Source: Aphrocallistes beatrix (taxonomy: Eukaryota; Porifera; Hexactinellida; Sceptrulophora; Aphrocallistidae). From it: DNA of 64,000 bases. How positions within the stretch are numbered: position 1 is the stretch's first letter; every line of letters begins with the position of its first letter. The translations under genes were made by a program, and so were the position numbers. The notes under the pieces were generated by a model. The model did not search any database, was not told the DNA's origin, and saw only the letters and a list, made by a program, of their open reading frames with translations. Shown here in pieces: positions 28,201 through 40,751 of the stretch. The stretch spans positions 1,984,001-2,048,000 of the forward strand of contig OY725489.1 in the NCBI GenBank assembly GCA_963281255.1, read 5' to 3'.

Positions 28201-31200
28201 TCGATCCTAGTAAAAATGGCGTACAAGGCTATACCTAATTTCATGACCCAAAATGCAATACATTGTATATGCAGTAAGTTAATAGAATCGAAAAAAATCA
28301 TTCTGATTAGTGAATTTGTTCCGATTAGTGAAATAACAATAATTTAATGGAGAATTAACTATATTAAATTTATGTTAAAAGTCAGAAAATAAAGACTTTT
28401 ATTTCTTTATGATTGCTTATAACAATGTTTCTCAATCTGAGAGATAGAATAATAATAATACACGTTTATTAAAACGTAGATCCTAGTAAAATTATATTTT
28501 TGGTGTTCGGATCCTGAAAATGGAATGTTCAGATTAGCGAGGGTTAATTATGATTAGTGAGGGTGTACTGTATTACCATTACAAATACCTACTTTAATCT
28601 AAAGGCCAAACGTATGACGGCCATATGTGCGTGATACCTTAAAGCAGGTAAGTGAATTTAGACATGTATCGTAATGTAGCAGTAAAACTTATTAATAGTA
28701 GTGATGTGCCCTAGGAAGCAAATAAAAGCGGTCCGGAAAAAGTGGCTTAAAGCTAATGATGGTGAAGGGTGTCTGAAATTTATACAACCTAATATTTATT
28801 TTAGAAATATCAATGATAACCCAAATAAAAGAATTGTCAATTAAATTCTATAAAATATTATAATTGATCAGATCTGTGTTAAGTAGGATTAATTACGACT
28901 AAGATTGAGTAGCATTGGTATTAATCTATGTTGAATAATTATCCTTAAATGTTGCATACGAAGATTAAGTAGAACTTAATAGATATACATCATTATTTCT
29001 AGTATTATTAAACGCATTATATTAATTAGAATAACAACATATCAATTAATTTCTAATTAAAATTTATTCTTAGTATGGCAACAAATATATATCTATATAT
29101 CATCCAAAATGAGTTAAAGTAACGATTATTCCTCATTCACGCAAGATCATTTGGTTTAATAATACTTCACAGTTGGGTATAAATTAAATTTTTATACTAA
29201 TTTGTGACAAAGAGTCTTCTTTTGCTTGTATCGATTATACAACCTACTACATTCACTTATTAGTAATTAATTTAATTTAAAATTTATCCGAAAATTTAGT
29301 TTATAATTAGTTTAATAATTCAATTACTTGTATTAATAATGAAAATTACAACCATTCGAAATAAATACAATATACCGATATTGGGTCGGCAATCGAACAC
29401 CAAATATTGATATCCAGTTAACATAGCTATATCAACATTTCTATTTGGTATTTTTGGGGGATTTAGAATAATAGATCGAATAAACCTTTTTTTAAATTTA
29501 TTAAATGGCTATCTTATTTATCCTTACTATTAACATTTGAAATGTATTATTACCATATACAAACATTATATCAGAGTATCCAATTCCGATATCAAAAATT
29601 TGATATGTCATCATGTGATTGCGGAATAGGCTCTTTTTAGAACGGAAAATGTTGCTGTTCCAGCTAATATTAAACATCGTTATCTGCATTTCTAATGCTT
29701 GATTTTTTGATAGAGCAACAATAGGAATACCTCAAGCCAAAAAATCTGAAAATTTTAGTTGGAATGTCTATGCATTCCTCAGTTGCTATGGAAACAAAAA
29801 ATTACATTTTAAAGACATAACTCGAAAAGTATAGATCATAGACACTAAGAAATTGTACCATTTAATCCGTGTAATCTATTACTTCCTATATGAGAATAAT
29901 GATATTCACGTGTCTATTTTCAATATTTTATGAGTTATCTAAGATTTTGTCACATCTCATTACTTCTCTATAGATCGTGATAAAATCCTAGATAATTCAG
30001 AACTTATTGAAAATAAACATGTGAATAGTATTATTCTCATATAAGAAGTAATATATTGCGGATTAAATGGTATAATTTCTTAGTGTCTACGATCTATACT
30101 TTTCGAGTTATGGCTTAAGCATGTAATTTTTTGTTTCAATAGCAACTGAGGAATGCATAGACATTCCAACTAAATTTTCAGATTTTTGGCTTGAGGTTTT
30201 CCTATTGTTGCTCTATCAAAAAATCAAGCATTAGAAATGCAGATAACGATGTTTAATATGAGCTGGAACAGCAACATTTTCCGTTCTAAAAAGAGCCTAT
30301 TGCGCAATCACATAATGACAAATTTTTGACAGCGGAATTGGATACTCTGATATAATGTTTGTATATGGTAATAATACATCTCAAATGTCTATCGGAAGCG
30401 GTTTTTGATTTATCGGTCTAATTAAATTTTGACTTCGTTAGAAACTGGACTCTTATTTTTTACTATGATTCGGCAGCATGTATAGCCGTGTTATAGTCTG
30501 CCATGATATATCTCTCTTTAACGAATTGATTGAAGAAGCTGCCAAGCACAGAGAGCTGATTTTTGGCATGTGGGAGTCTTTTGGCTATGGCTCCACTAAG
30601 TTCTGTGCTCAGACGAAAATGTCGGCTCATCATGGAATTATGACGTCATTGTCACCTTTTTATAATCAAAATTTCAGTTTTTCGACTATAACTCCATTTT
30701 AGGTGATAGAAGGCTGAAATTTTAATAGAATGTGTATATTACGTAGTATATCTCACATATAATACGACTCTCATTAAAAAATGATGACTCATCACTCTGT
30801 TAAGACGTCATTATTACACATCAAAAATTTGAAAATTGACAAATTAGATGATTTTCGAGTGATATCGATTATAACAATAAGACACACATGTTTAGAAATG
30901 TTATCTCCCTTAAAATTATCATTGTGAGCCCAGGCACCCGAAGGGTGCCTCCGGCGGATACAAATTGTCCGCCAGCCGCGCAGCCCAAGCAAGCGAAGTG
31001 CGCTTGTATTAACGAAATATCAATTGTTATATGTGTGTCTGTTTGTCCAGACGTCTGAAATAACTGCCTTTTGAGTATTATCCGGGTGTAGTGGAGGGTA
31101 TTCTTATGTGCTGAGTGACAATTTATAGGTTTTCAAGCGATATTCCGACATTTTCACCCCAAAATGGCACATTTCCACGATGGATTTGAAATAATGACGT

Positions 31201-34200
31201 CACTACAAAGTGATGAGCCATCATTTTTTGATGATAGTTGCATCATATGTGAGGTATATTAGTATACACATTCTATTAAAATTTCAGCCTTCTATCGCCT
31301 AAAATGGCTGNNNNNNNNNNNNNNNNNNNNNNNNNNNNNNNNNNNNNNNNNNNNNNNNNNNNNNNNNNNNNNNNNNNNNNNNNNNNNNNNNNNNNNNNNN
31401 NNNNNNNNNNNNNNNNNNNNNNNNNNNNNNNNNNNNNNNNNNNNNNNNNNNNNNNNNNNNNNNNNNNNNNNNNNNNNNNNNNNNNNNNNNNNNNNNNNNN
31501 NNNNNNNNNNAGCCGTTGACAGCTCGCATTTAGCTCAGAATAAGATTTTTTTCAAAAGGTGTGAAAATATGTATATATACATAAGTTAGAAACTCATAAA
31601 ATATTTATATTAATACTTTCAAAGTGCGAAAATCGGATCCGACGTGGTGAAATACCCTAAATTAGTCGTTGAGATCTTACTTATATCTTTAAACAAAGCT
31701 TTGCAGTGGAGGTGTTAAAATATGAATATATAATCATAAAAACCGGAAGTGATGAGATTTTGCGAAAAAATGTTGACGGTGCACATCTACACCATAAAGA
31801 GATTCTACATGCAAAATTTGGTAAAATTCGGACTGTTAGATTTAGCAGTAGCGCGCGTACGGACATACATACATACATACATACATACATACGGACGGAC
31901 GAGATACTCCGTCCATGCCATAAGGGCAGAGATTTAACATCAATGATGTAGCCATGATCTGCATATGCTTTGGGAATTAATGACAAGCTAGAGGCATTAT
32001 CAGTTCTAGATAGAGCACCACTCCAAAAACTAATACTCAAGCTGTGCTAGAGGTTGATGGTCTTTTTTACTTTTATATACGTTTTTATGTCACTATTTAA
32101 GAATATACGTATGTGTAGTAGTTATCAGATATTATACATTTATTTTAAATTTGTGTAGTGTATTCATTCTATAAGCGTAAATCTCATAAACCATGAAATA
32201 GAGAATTTTGTAACTTATGCTAGATTAACTGATAAAAAACTGTAGAAACATGCAAAAGTCTTTTTTTTTTGTGATAAAATTCACACAGGAATATTTACAT
32301 AGTCAACTCGTTTATTATGTAGAAGTCATTAAAAGTCGTAATTGAGGTTGGTAGATAAAATAGACACAACCAGCCGTATTATTTCTCTAGCATCAACTCC
32401 TGTAGTATATTAATTTGTAACCAGATCTAGCTATGATGAATTGCATCAGCATAATGAAACTAAATCTAGTTGTTAGTAATTAATTAATTAATTTTTCACA
32501 GCTATTTTCATAAGGGTACTCAATAACACAACAAATTTTGTCTAGCTTCTAGATGCAAGGTTAACGTAACCCCAATTCATTAGCGAGATAAAGAAAGTTT
32601 AGAATTATGATAAAAAATGGTTGAATAATCAATGTATATGCAATCAATCACTATCCAATATAGGTCAGAATATTGATTTTATTTTAACTCTTTAGATCAG
32701 AGCTCATACTTTATTACTTTATTACCTTAAGTTTAAAACTTGAACCCTTTAATAATCATAAGATTTAGACCTCTAAATTTTAAAATGAGAAGATACTTTT
32801 CAAACAATTATTTTACCAAGTCTTATTAAAATTATAATACAAGTTAAATTCAAAAAGTACAAAAATGTTGAATTTAATTTGTATAAGAATTTTAATTTAT
32901 ATCTATCTATATATCTATATCTATTTTGTTTGGAAATTTTATCTGGAATGTTTCTAATACGTAATATAAATGTATAACTAAGTTACTATTTATATACTCC
33001 CTAACATTTACTTAATTTTGTACATTCATAAATGGCATCATTAGCTCACTTGATTTGGTGATGTGTGCACATATCCCTTGTAGTTTGATACATTGTTTGG
33101 AATTTCTGTTTCTTGATGTTTTTCCTCTTTTGTGGGCATTACCAGACGAGATTTGTGAATATCCAAATTAAGAACAGAATTCGGACTCTTAGGCGTAACA
33201 ACACCTGGTGAATTTATTGATCCAATTGATTTTTGTTCATTCGGATTTTGATGTGCAGGTTCTTTTTTCTCTGTTTTGCGCCATTTTGCTCTTCTGTTCT
33301 GAAACCACACCTGTGAAATTACACATGTCATTATTATCATTTTTTTTGAGTTAATCAATGAACAAGTCAGTGAACTTTTCTCATCTGCACTTGTGGTAAA
33401 TTAGATTAAATAGATAGATAATTAAATTATGTGTTAAAAATATAGATCCAAAATTAACATAACAATTATTTCTCATATCTAGTGTCAAAGCGATACTATG
33501 GTTAAATACCTGAACTCTAGCTTCTGTAAGACCGATGCGCATTGCTAGCTCTTCTCTCATAAACACATCTGGATAGCGTGTTTTCTCAAAAGCACGCTCT
33601 AATTCTTCTAATTGCTGTGCAGTAAAGTTTGTCCGATGCCTTCTCTGCTTACCACGAGGGTAGGGAATGCGGAGTGCCTGCATTGGATCAAATCCTGTAT
33701 TTGAATAAATTCCTGATGGATTTGAACCTGTAATATAAATATGACTGTCAAAAATAATTAATTTAAGAATCTTTTTAAAAAGTTTTCCTGATGCTTATTT
33801 ATTAGAAATGTATTTTCGTATATGATGATTCCAATGAGATAAAATACAAGATTTTATATGTTGTGTATACAATCGTGCCTACTTTTAATATAATATATGT
33901 TACTAGAAAATCCAGCATTACAATATAAACAGCTGCAAGCCCAAACCACTTCATTACGTTTTAATATAAAAGTATTTGTTTAATATCATATCAATTAATT
34001 AAATACTCGTTATTATTATATTTGATACTCGTAAAGTTTACTCCCCTCTCATCAATTTTTTTATAATTTATGTGAGCCTATGCGACCAAAGCCTATGCGC
34101 CCAAGTCTCTGGCGGACATAAAGTGTCCACCAGCCGCGCATCGCAAGCATGGGAAGCGCGCTTGTAATATTTAATAGCAACTGATTAGTGGTATTATGCC

Positions 34201-36711
34201 ATTTACTAGATAGCATCTAAACAATTGTTTACTTATAATATATTTTTGGCTTTCGTATATGAGAAGACTTAGTTGGATTCCTGCTAGACTAATGAATATG
34301 ATGTCAATAGATTCAATTAACTGAATGCTCATTTTAACACGAAGAATACAGAGTGATTAAATAATTCCTTTTAACTAATTAAAAACATTATTCACGCCCA
34401 AGTCCTGAATTGGAATTATATACACAATAGCTGTCTTCTACTAATCTCATTTTTATAAGTAAATATGAATAAATGGGTTAAATCAATTCTGAGTGGCACT
34501 AACAATTCTTTTTTAGTGTTAAAATTCGGTAAAATGGGTAGATTTTACCAAATGTTAAACTTAACAGGATATTTAATGTTTAGAAGAAAGGTAGTGTGCA
34601 ATTCCTTTTGTTTTAAATTCAAAGTTTGATTGTTCCTAGGTAAATCCATACAAAACTGATGAAGTTAATTAGAAGCTTTGAAGATTATTCCTAGATATTT
34701 TGATTACTTTGAAGATATATTGAATCATCCTTTAAACTTTATTACTTTAAAATGCAGATATGGGATGAGAACTTTATGAATGCCCAAATATTTACACAAT
34801 TCATTTTATTTTATTTTCACGAATTTCTTCACAAATCGTTAGTTCACTTTGTTTGCCACCTGAACAATCAAGTAGTAGCTTTTATTCTAATAAGAGCCTA
34901 TCTAGCAATTCTCATTTAGGAATGTTAATAGTTAGTGAAAAATATTTGAGGCACGGAGTACTAGTAACCCTAATAATTTTTTCTTCCCATTCGTCGGAGA
35001 AATAACTGAAGAGTGTAAATTTAATTATATTATTGAACTGATATTTGGACCAAGAATGTTGCAAACTTATTTCCGGTTGAGTAATTTTGGATGGGGAAGT
35101 CGCCAGGGGAGGGGGGTCCAAACTATTAAATAGAATGTACCAGAGATTTTAGTCGCTATGTAAACACGATTACTTTAATTTTCTAACCTAAAACCTCCTT
35201 TTAACCCAGGTTAGGCTCCATTCCTCACACAAAACGCCGATATTCCCCCTCACCATGTTGGGTAGAAAATCATTATTATCATGGACATATTCCGATTTTA
35301 TGTAGGACAAATTTTCCATTCCCTAATTAAGGAATAGATGTATATTGGTTGTTAATTTATAGTTATTGCATTTATCTACAGGGCTTCATTTAGGTCTATA
35401 AAGTGAGTATATAGGTGTGTGAATTTAGGTGAATTTATATCTAGGAGGCCTTCTGGTACTAAATCCCAGTTCATTATGTTAAATGTATAATTTAAGCGCA
35501 TTGATAAATCTGAGGGATATCATAGCGTTTTCTACTAAAAACTAAGATGAAGCATTGATTAAGTTGACAATCTATCATATTAGGTGTGAATCGTTTAAAA
35601 CACCAACATACAAGAGAACGTCAGTTATCCGAACGTGATGGGACCAAAGGAGGTTCGGATAAGTGAAACGGATAACTGAAGTTCGAAAAACTGGAGTTCA
35701 GTTAAGCGACTTTCTCCCAAAGTAAGTATCATTTATGCTGAACTGAAAATAATTTAATAATGTGGTCGAGTACCACTATTTTAAAAGTGAAGAAACGAAC
35801 CAGGAATGTGATGTTCTACATATTTCGATGGAAATCTTTCTTAATTGGGTTCGATTTACAGCATATTATGATATGTCTTATCGGGAGTGGTTAGAAATTT
35901 GACGTTTTAATGCTTTCAATTCTCTTAGCTCAAGTAGATCATTTCCAAATATTTGTAGTACTAGTTTGGTTAACCGAGGGGTTCAGATAACTGAAGTGTT
36001 CAAATAATTGAAGTTCGGATAACTGACGTTCTACTACTGTATTACTAATCTTGATCATCTCAACTATATTTGGAATCTAATGAACTGACAATAGTAGTAG
36101 CAACTGACTGTAAAATGAAGATAGGAAGATATTATTTAACTGAAAGGAGAAATATGATATGATACTTTTCATTAGAGTTCTTAAAGTATAAATTTCTTGA
36201 ACTCTATTTTAAAGAAATACAATATAGTATGAAGTCTCTGCTCTCTTATTTACATATATCTTATTGAATATATTAATTGTAGTACAATTAATTTTTTGAT
36301 TTTTAAAAGTAATAAAATAACTCTATGAATAGCATCTCCAAATTTATTTCGAACTTTTACTATCATTTGGTATGATAGATTTAAATTATATTTAAAAATA
36401 ATCTATTCAATATATGCAGAATTATTTATAGATTTATTGAGATAAAAATGACCGAACTCACCAAAAATTACAGTTGGCTGAGGCTGTGCATGTGCTACAA
36501 GGTGGGTTGGCGCGCTTACAATGTAGTGTGAAGGGTTATGAACAGGATATCCAGGAAGGGAAGAAGAAGATTGGAAGGGAAGAGAAGATAAAGAACCTGG
36601 AGTTGAGGCAGACATTGGGAGTTGTTGAGGTGAATGATGGAGGTTTATATTCAATTTATTTGTGCTTCCTGGGTATACACGTGAATCAGTGTGTCTTAAT
36701 TCTTGGGACAT
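24902..36711 (-). CDS. Paired-class (ARX/aristaless-like) homeobox transcription factor, four exons
   Basis: Exons, in transcription order: 36,711-36,462; 33,727-33,510; 33,310-33,050; 25,210-24,902. All junctions have GT/AG ends and compatible phases (1, 0, 0), giving 345 residues plus a stop. The homeodomain is residues 111-170: helix 1 [10 protein letters not shown], helix 3 [16 protein letters not shown], with glutamine at position 50 typical of the paired-like class. By memory it differs from human ARX at about 10 of 62 positions, fewer than from OTP or UNCX. The intron between positions 46 and 47 is a hallmark of paired-like homeoboxes. The N-terminus is rich in S, P, Q and H; the C-terminus is P/S/T-rich. 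No paired box or OAR motif seen. Expected to act in the nucleus as a DNA-binding regulator. The start (ATG at 36,711) follows a pyrimidine-AG, so 5' leader exons may exist. Confidence 0.75.
25234..25399. mobile_element. Family E pogo-like MITE next to a splice acceptor
   Basis: TA flanks; ends CAGTCAAACCTCTCTATATTG and CGGAGGTTTGACTG. It ends about 22 bases from the acceptor of homeobox exon 4. Confidence 0.8.
25421..25500 (-). repeat. Family A 3'-end fragment
   Basis: GC-rich tail of family A in reverse (CGCGCTTCGCTTACTTGCG ... CAGACACTGCG). Confidence 0.55.
25574..25800. repeat. Short GC-rich repeats
   Basis: GGCGCCGAAC ... GGGGGGGCTCAGCCC (25,576-25,640) resembles the hairpin element at 53,443-53,526. 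25,715-25,792 has repeats of GGGACGAAAATTCC. Ends not resolved. Confidence 0.4.
26410..26596 (-). mobile_element. Family B pogo-like MITE, reverse orientation
   Basis: 187 bp with TA flanks and intact ends, in the last intron of the homeobox gene. Confidence 0.85.
26640..27930. repeat. Three diverged tandem copies of an old repeat, one interrupted
   Basis: Segments near 26,700, 26,880 and 27,640 share text such as TTTAGAGAGTGATTC, ATTGAGTTAGGTC and CAATAAAATCAAA. The copy at 27,060/27,640 is split by the MITE at 27,070-27,631. Confidence 0.5.
27070..27631. mobile_element. hAT-type MITE composed of TAATTG repeats
   Basis: Inverted ends CAGGGTTGGGTTCAATTA and complement, with 8-bp duplication CTAGAGAG (27,062-27,069 and 27,632-27,639). 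Most of the body is (TAATTG)n or its complement, apart from a unique centre at about 27,250-27,450. Confidence 0.85.
28066..28095 (+). repeat. Solo family A 5' terminus
   Basis: TCCTTACTATTAAAACTCG preceded by A, identical to the ends at 269 and near-identical to those at 303 and 46,920, with no body following. Confidence 0.5.
28096..29518. other. Intronic AT-rich DNA
   Basis: No coding signal. About 28,290-28,575 has scattered GATTAGTGA repeats ending TGTACTGTATT, possibly a decayed pogo-like MITE. Confidence 0.35.
29519..30470. mobile_element. Family I foldback element, uninterrupted copy
   Basis: Two arms of about 400 bp (29,540-29,950 and 29,985-30,393) are inverted copies, for example GCGGAATAGGCTCTTTTTAG against CTAAAAAGAGCCTATTGCGC. 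No reading frame. The same arms form the element at 13,911-18,464. Confidence 0.75.
30511..31006 (+). mobile_element. Family A element, near full-length
   Basis: Starts TCTCTCTTTAACGAATTG, has both ATGACGTCAT-type motifs and ends GAAGTGCGCTTG/T. It lies in the homeobox gene's last intron, antisense to it. Confidence 0.75.
31185..31310 (-). repeat. Family A fragment running into the gap
   Basis: Reverse family A core (TAATGACGTCACTACAAAGTG ... CAGCCTTCTATCGCC) that stops at the assembly gap. The repeat probably caused the gap. Confidence 0.65.
31311..31510. other. Assembly gap of 200 N
   Basis: Exactly 200 undetermined bases, which is likely a fixed-size placeholder. True size unknown. Confidence 0.99.
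31862..31893. repeat. (ACAT)n microsatellite
   Basis: About seven to eight ACAT units, followed by ACGGACGGACG. Confidence 0.85.
31920..33040. other. Intronic DNA, nothing recognised
   Basis: AT-rich sequence in the inferred last intron of the homeobox gene. If the transcript instead ended after exon 3, the 3' untranslated region would be here. Confidence 0.4.
33050..33310 (-). CDS. Homeobox gene exon 3 (recognition helix)
   Basis: Acceptor TTTCACAG/GTGTGGTTTC. Begins [15 protein letters not shown]. Reading on past 33,050 gives only two more residues and a stop, but a GTGAGC donor lies exactly there, in phase 0 with exon 4. Confidence 0.85.
33510..33727 (-). CDS. Homeobox gene exon 2 (homeodomain residues 1-46)
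   Basis: Acceptor TTACAG/GTTCAAATCC and donor GTTCAG/GTATTTAAC. Encodes the lead-in PYPRG and homeodomain helices 1, 2 and the start of helix 3, ending at VQ. Confidence 0.9.
34068..34167 (+). repeat. Family A 3'-end fragment in the first intron
   Basis: GTGAGCCTATGCGACC ... GCGGACATAAAGTGTCCACC ... GAAGCGCGCTTG/T. A 5'-truncated copy. Confidence 0.65.
35611..36039. mobile_element. Family F pogo-like MITE
   Basis: TA flanks; arms GAACGTCAGTTATCCGAAC and complement GTTCGGATAACTGACGTTC, with further GTTCGGATAA-type motifs inside. 429 bp. Confidence 0.8.
36462..36711 (-). CDS. Homeobox gene exon 1
   Basis: 83 codons plus one base. Starts [15 protein letters not shown] and ends QPTVIF at donor TTTTG/GTGAGTTCGG. 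An upstream in-frame ATG at 36,822 is less likely because the extra residues are hydrophobic, AT-driven text. Confidence 0.7.
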
Positions 36712-39371
36712 AGAATAACTATTGGAAAATAAGTTTAAAACTCTAGAAATTCTACTATACCAAAATGAGAAATATTTATATATTTCAAATCCAAAATTCA
36801 GTATCTGATTGAGTAAACGCAATTACTAAGAAATTCCAAAATTTTATGCTTTTATACGTATACAATTAATGGGTAGTCGAGATCAAACACGCAATCAAAA
36901 TTTGCAAAGTAATTAATTTAATGACACTACAAATTCATAGTGAATAACTCTCTGAATAAATGATCTTTTCACGATTAAAATTCAACATCATTTACCATGA
37001 TGATGGGTAGTGAGAAAATTGCATTTCTTCAGCTGTGCCTCGGAATATCTTCGAAAGTCTTCGTAATTGAAAGATTGATTAACTATCAACAGTATTAATA
37101 TAATTAATATTGCTATAACTGTAGAATATTTAGTTCTGAATCTCAATTTATACTGATTTGTCGTCCGTCAAATGTTTAATAAGTGAGTATGGCTTGAATT
37201 AACATTTATCTAGCTAGAAATAGCCTATCAATCTTGATATATGAAGCAGTTCTCAGTAGATATAAGTTACTGTATCATTGCATCAATATTTGATATTATT
37301 GAATCAGTTGTTTTTAAATGATATACTTTTAGTTTTCTCAGTGTTTAGAAATGTAATCAGTTCACATTTATATTCATATATAATATCGACTTTTCCCTGA
37401 CAATTGATGTCAATGGCGTATAATGGGATAGGTCTGGTATCAATGGATGATGAATAGACATTCGAAGGACACCAACCATTACAATTTTACTCAAATATAC
37501 ATGTACTTTACAATATTCTTCTCATTCCTTTTATAGGATCTAATAATTTTCTTAGTTTATCCCAAAGTATTTTTGGTCGCCCGATATGCTCGTCCTTATA
37601 TTGAGAAAAATAGTTTTATCGTGTTGTTGATACATATCAAGTATGCAATATATTCATTTTGTCAGAGGTTGACTTTTCAAAATTATCTGATCTAGTTCTT
37701 GATGTGTAGTTGAAAAATAATGCAAGGTGCATTTTAAAGGCATTTCAAATATCTCTAATAGAATGTGATATTATCCTGGCAATTAATTTTTTTTTTTTCT
37801 ACCATTATTTTCGCAAATACTTTGTATTGTGAATCCTATCTTGTGTGCCAAAATAATCGAATTTATTTGCCAAAATAATGGTACATCCATTTCTAATACT
37901 ATCCATGAACCGACTATGAGAGAGTATTGACATCAAATCGTGTCAATCTAAATGTTATAAAGAGATTACAAGCTTCACAATAGCCCAAATCCAAAATTTA
38001 AACAAAAAAGTTTTCACACAAAGTACAGCTTGTGAAAATTTTTATTTATAATAAAGTCAATTTTTTTAATTAAAACAAATTAAGAGACATATTTATCAAC
38101 TCTCGATGCCCTTATTTATGGCTTCCCCACCCAAAATGGCTTAAACCGGAAATGACGCGAGACATTTCAGGGGCAACGGAGAGTTTTAAATTCTGTTAGC
38201 TGTTATTTATATGTTTGGTTCTAACACGAATTTACAGTGTTTAAATCACTATTAAAATCAAAACAATGCAATTTAAACATTTAATTTCATTAATGGAAAA
38301 ATCTTTAAAGAATTATAAAATTCACAATATTTTTATTTAATTAAAATTTTCAAAAATTGAAAACTGATTGTAATATTGGTCCTATAACGACTATTTTATA
38401 CAATTAACTTTCACTTGCAAAATTCTTAAAATAAATGTGTTCAGTATTTTAGATCTGATGTCTCTAATGAATGATCTAAAAAGAGACAGATCAAAGACAG
38501 GGAATAAATAGAAATGAACATTTAGTCAGATCCAGGGAATTATTACAAGAAGCCAATAATGAAGTTAATTAAATATTAGTCAATCCACCAGACATACGGA
38601 AGGAATATTTAGTGGCTTTCAGTAATTTGTAGCACAATTGAGTTAATCAGACTGTACACATTAAACATGTATTAAAATGCTATTAGAATGAATTATCACA
38701 TACCCTCTTAATGATGATCTATTAGATAAAATGTAAAATCATTGAAGCTCTCTTCTCACCACTCTGAATTGAGATATATCAAAGCAAAAAAATCTAGATA
38801 CATTCACATTTATATGCATAAGAGCGATAAAAGGATGAGTGGCAACTTGTAAACAGTATTAATTGTGACTAGCCAATTCATTTAAAAATTTAATTAAACC
38901 AATTAGCACACTTCCTTCAAAGCATGCACAGGCTACAACAGTTACTTAAGGCTTTAAGTATCAATAGCAAAAGCTTGTTAATTACAATATATGTACGTAT
39001 ATGCTAGTTCTTTAGTGGACGATTCAAATATACTCTCTTTGTTGCTGACTAAACAGAGTCTTGGGTATTGCATTATGTATATTAAGCAAATTTGGAATTT
39101 GACAATATTAATGATCTATGCTATAAAACTCGATTTATATTAATTAAGATCCAGATGATTGATTGTCTCAAATGCTCGGATACCGACATTTCGCTACTAA
39201 TTTGATTGGCTAATTATATTGGAAATAATATAATGATATGTTTAATTTAATAATAGCATTAAATTGAAAATTTAAAAAAAAGCCCCAAAACTGTTCGAAT
39301 AGTTTGCATAATCATGACAAATGAGCTATCACATAAAATGATAATAAAAGTAAACTAATTACATTTCTAAC
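36712..39371. other. Upstream region of the homeobox gene, nothing recognised
   Basis: Long AT-rich non-coding stretch, the candidate promoter and enhancer region. Only a short shared repeat at about 38,110-38,165 (complement of 14,345-14,410) was noticed. Confidence 0.45.
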
Positions 39372-40282
39372 CAGCAGACAGCGAAGGAAGAGCAATTCCT
39401 GCTCTACGACTCTGGTCCGGAGCCGCAGAGAATTCTCATCTTTGGTACACAGCGTAACCAGGATATTCCCAGTGCTGGCTTGCTGATGGTACCTTTAAGA
39501 CAGCTCCAAACCTCTTTGCCCAAGTGTATGTGCTGCTGGACTCCGAGGAGGACCGGATCTCCTAAAGGATGTCCATCTGTTACCTAGCCTGTTTATTCTC
39601 TTATCTAATAAAACCCAAGCTACCTACACACGGATGTGGCAACAGATCCAGTTACTTTGTCCTAATGCTCAACCATCTCTGATACTTATGGACTTTGAGA
39701 AGACTGCCATTAACAATTTCCAGCAGGTGTGGCCTGCTACACAGGTGAAGTGCTGCTTCTCTCGCCTCACACATAATATCTGGCGCAAAGTACAAGCTGA
39801 AGGAGTGTAAGCTGCTTACAACCAAGATGAAGAACTAGCCCTACGCATACGCCTGTTGCCAGCACTCGCCTTTGCTTCACCCTTTGATGTACTCGAGGTG
39901 TTTGGTGATGTAGTACAGGAACTTCCAATGCCCCAAGCCACTGGTCTAGTTCTATACTTTGAGAAAACCTATGTCGGGCGCAAATTCCCTGGTGGTGGCT
40001 ACGAGGATCCCTTGTTCCCAATTGAGATGTGGAACTATCACTATGACACGGAGTTTGGGTTACTCATACAACTAAACGCTCTTTCAATGCTACTGTTGGC
40101 TGTCAACATTCAAATAGTTTATCACTGCCTAGAAGCGTGAACAGGAACTTGAGAAGATACGACAAGCTAAGTTTATTGTTGGTACTAATCCTCCTAAACG
40201 TAGGAAACACCAGGCTACCGATGAAGCCTTGAAGCAACTGGTTACCAGCTATGTGTGGCGCCCAACCATGGAATTCTTATGA
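39372..40282 (+). pseudogene. MULE (Mutator-like) transposase relic
   Basis: Read across at least three frame changes: FLLYDSGPEPQRILIFGTQR, DGTFKTAPNLFAQVYVLLD (the first catalytic aspartate region), ILMDFEKTAINNFQQ (second aspartate), HNIWRKVQAEG, YNQDEELALRIRLLPALAFA, then YFEKTYVG and PLFPIEMWNYHYDT, and a basic tail NPPKRRKHQA. This order matches MULE transposases. A stop codon after VQAEGV and several shifts make it inactive. Terminal repeats were not found. Confidence 0.8.
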
Positions 40283-40419
40283 GGTGTATAGTACACCATT
40301 TTAATTTAGAGGCAGATTAAGTAATAATACAGAATACATAGTTTCTCAACTATGTACAATAATATTTTATTTAATCTGCCTCGCTATATTTTTGCTAACT
40401 CATTTCCGATTAAGTCATT

Positions 40420-40530
40420 TTGAGCGGGGAAAACTTCAGCTTTTTCGACAATAATTCAGCCATTTTAGGCGATAGAAAGCTGACATTTTCATAGACTGTG
40501 TATATTACTATTCTTCATATATGATAGAAC
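40420..40530 (+). repeat. Family A fragment
   Basis: Contains GCCATTTTAGGCGATAGAAAG and TGTGTATATTACTATTC-type family A text, cut off by the P-type element. Confidence 0.5.
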
Positions 40531-40751
40531 CACAGACTACGTTACTATAGACTATTCACTGAGTAATTTCTCCATTACCATGGATTACTTCAAGTCTATT
40601 TTCTAAACCACCCATAAAGTTTGAATACAAATTTACTACTATTCAGTCTAGGTCAATTTTTTATTACATTCTAATTATCACACCATTCACCCCTCCTTTT
40701 TTGCTTATACTCTCTATTTACCATTTTCTTCCTTTTTTATTTGCTAGAAAC

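Noticed and set aside
31299-31529. Frames of unknown residues across the gap
   Set aside because: Produced by the run of N.
33041-33358. Homeobox protein ending at the stop at 33,041
   Set aside because: A strong donor coincides with the end of the frame and a phase-matched exon lies downstream; kept as an alternative with lower weight.
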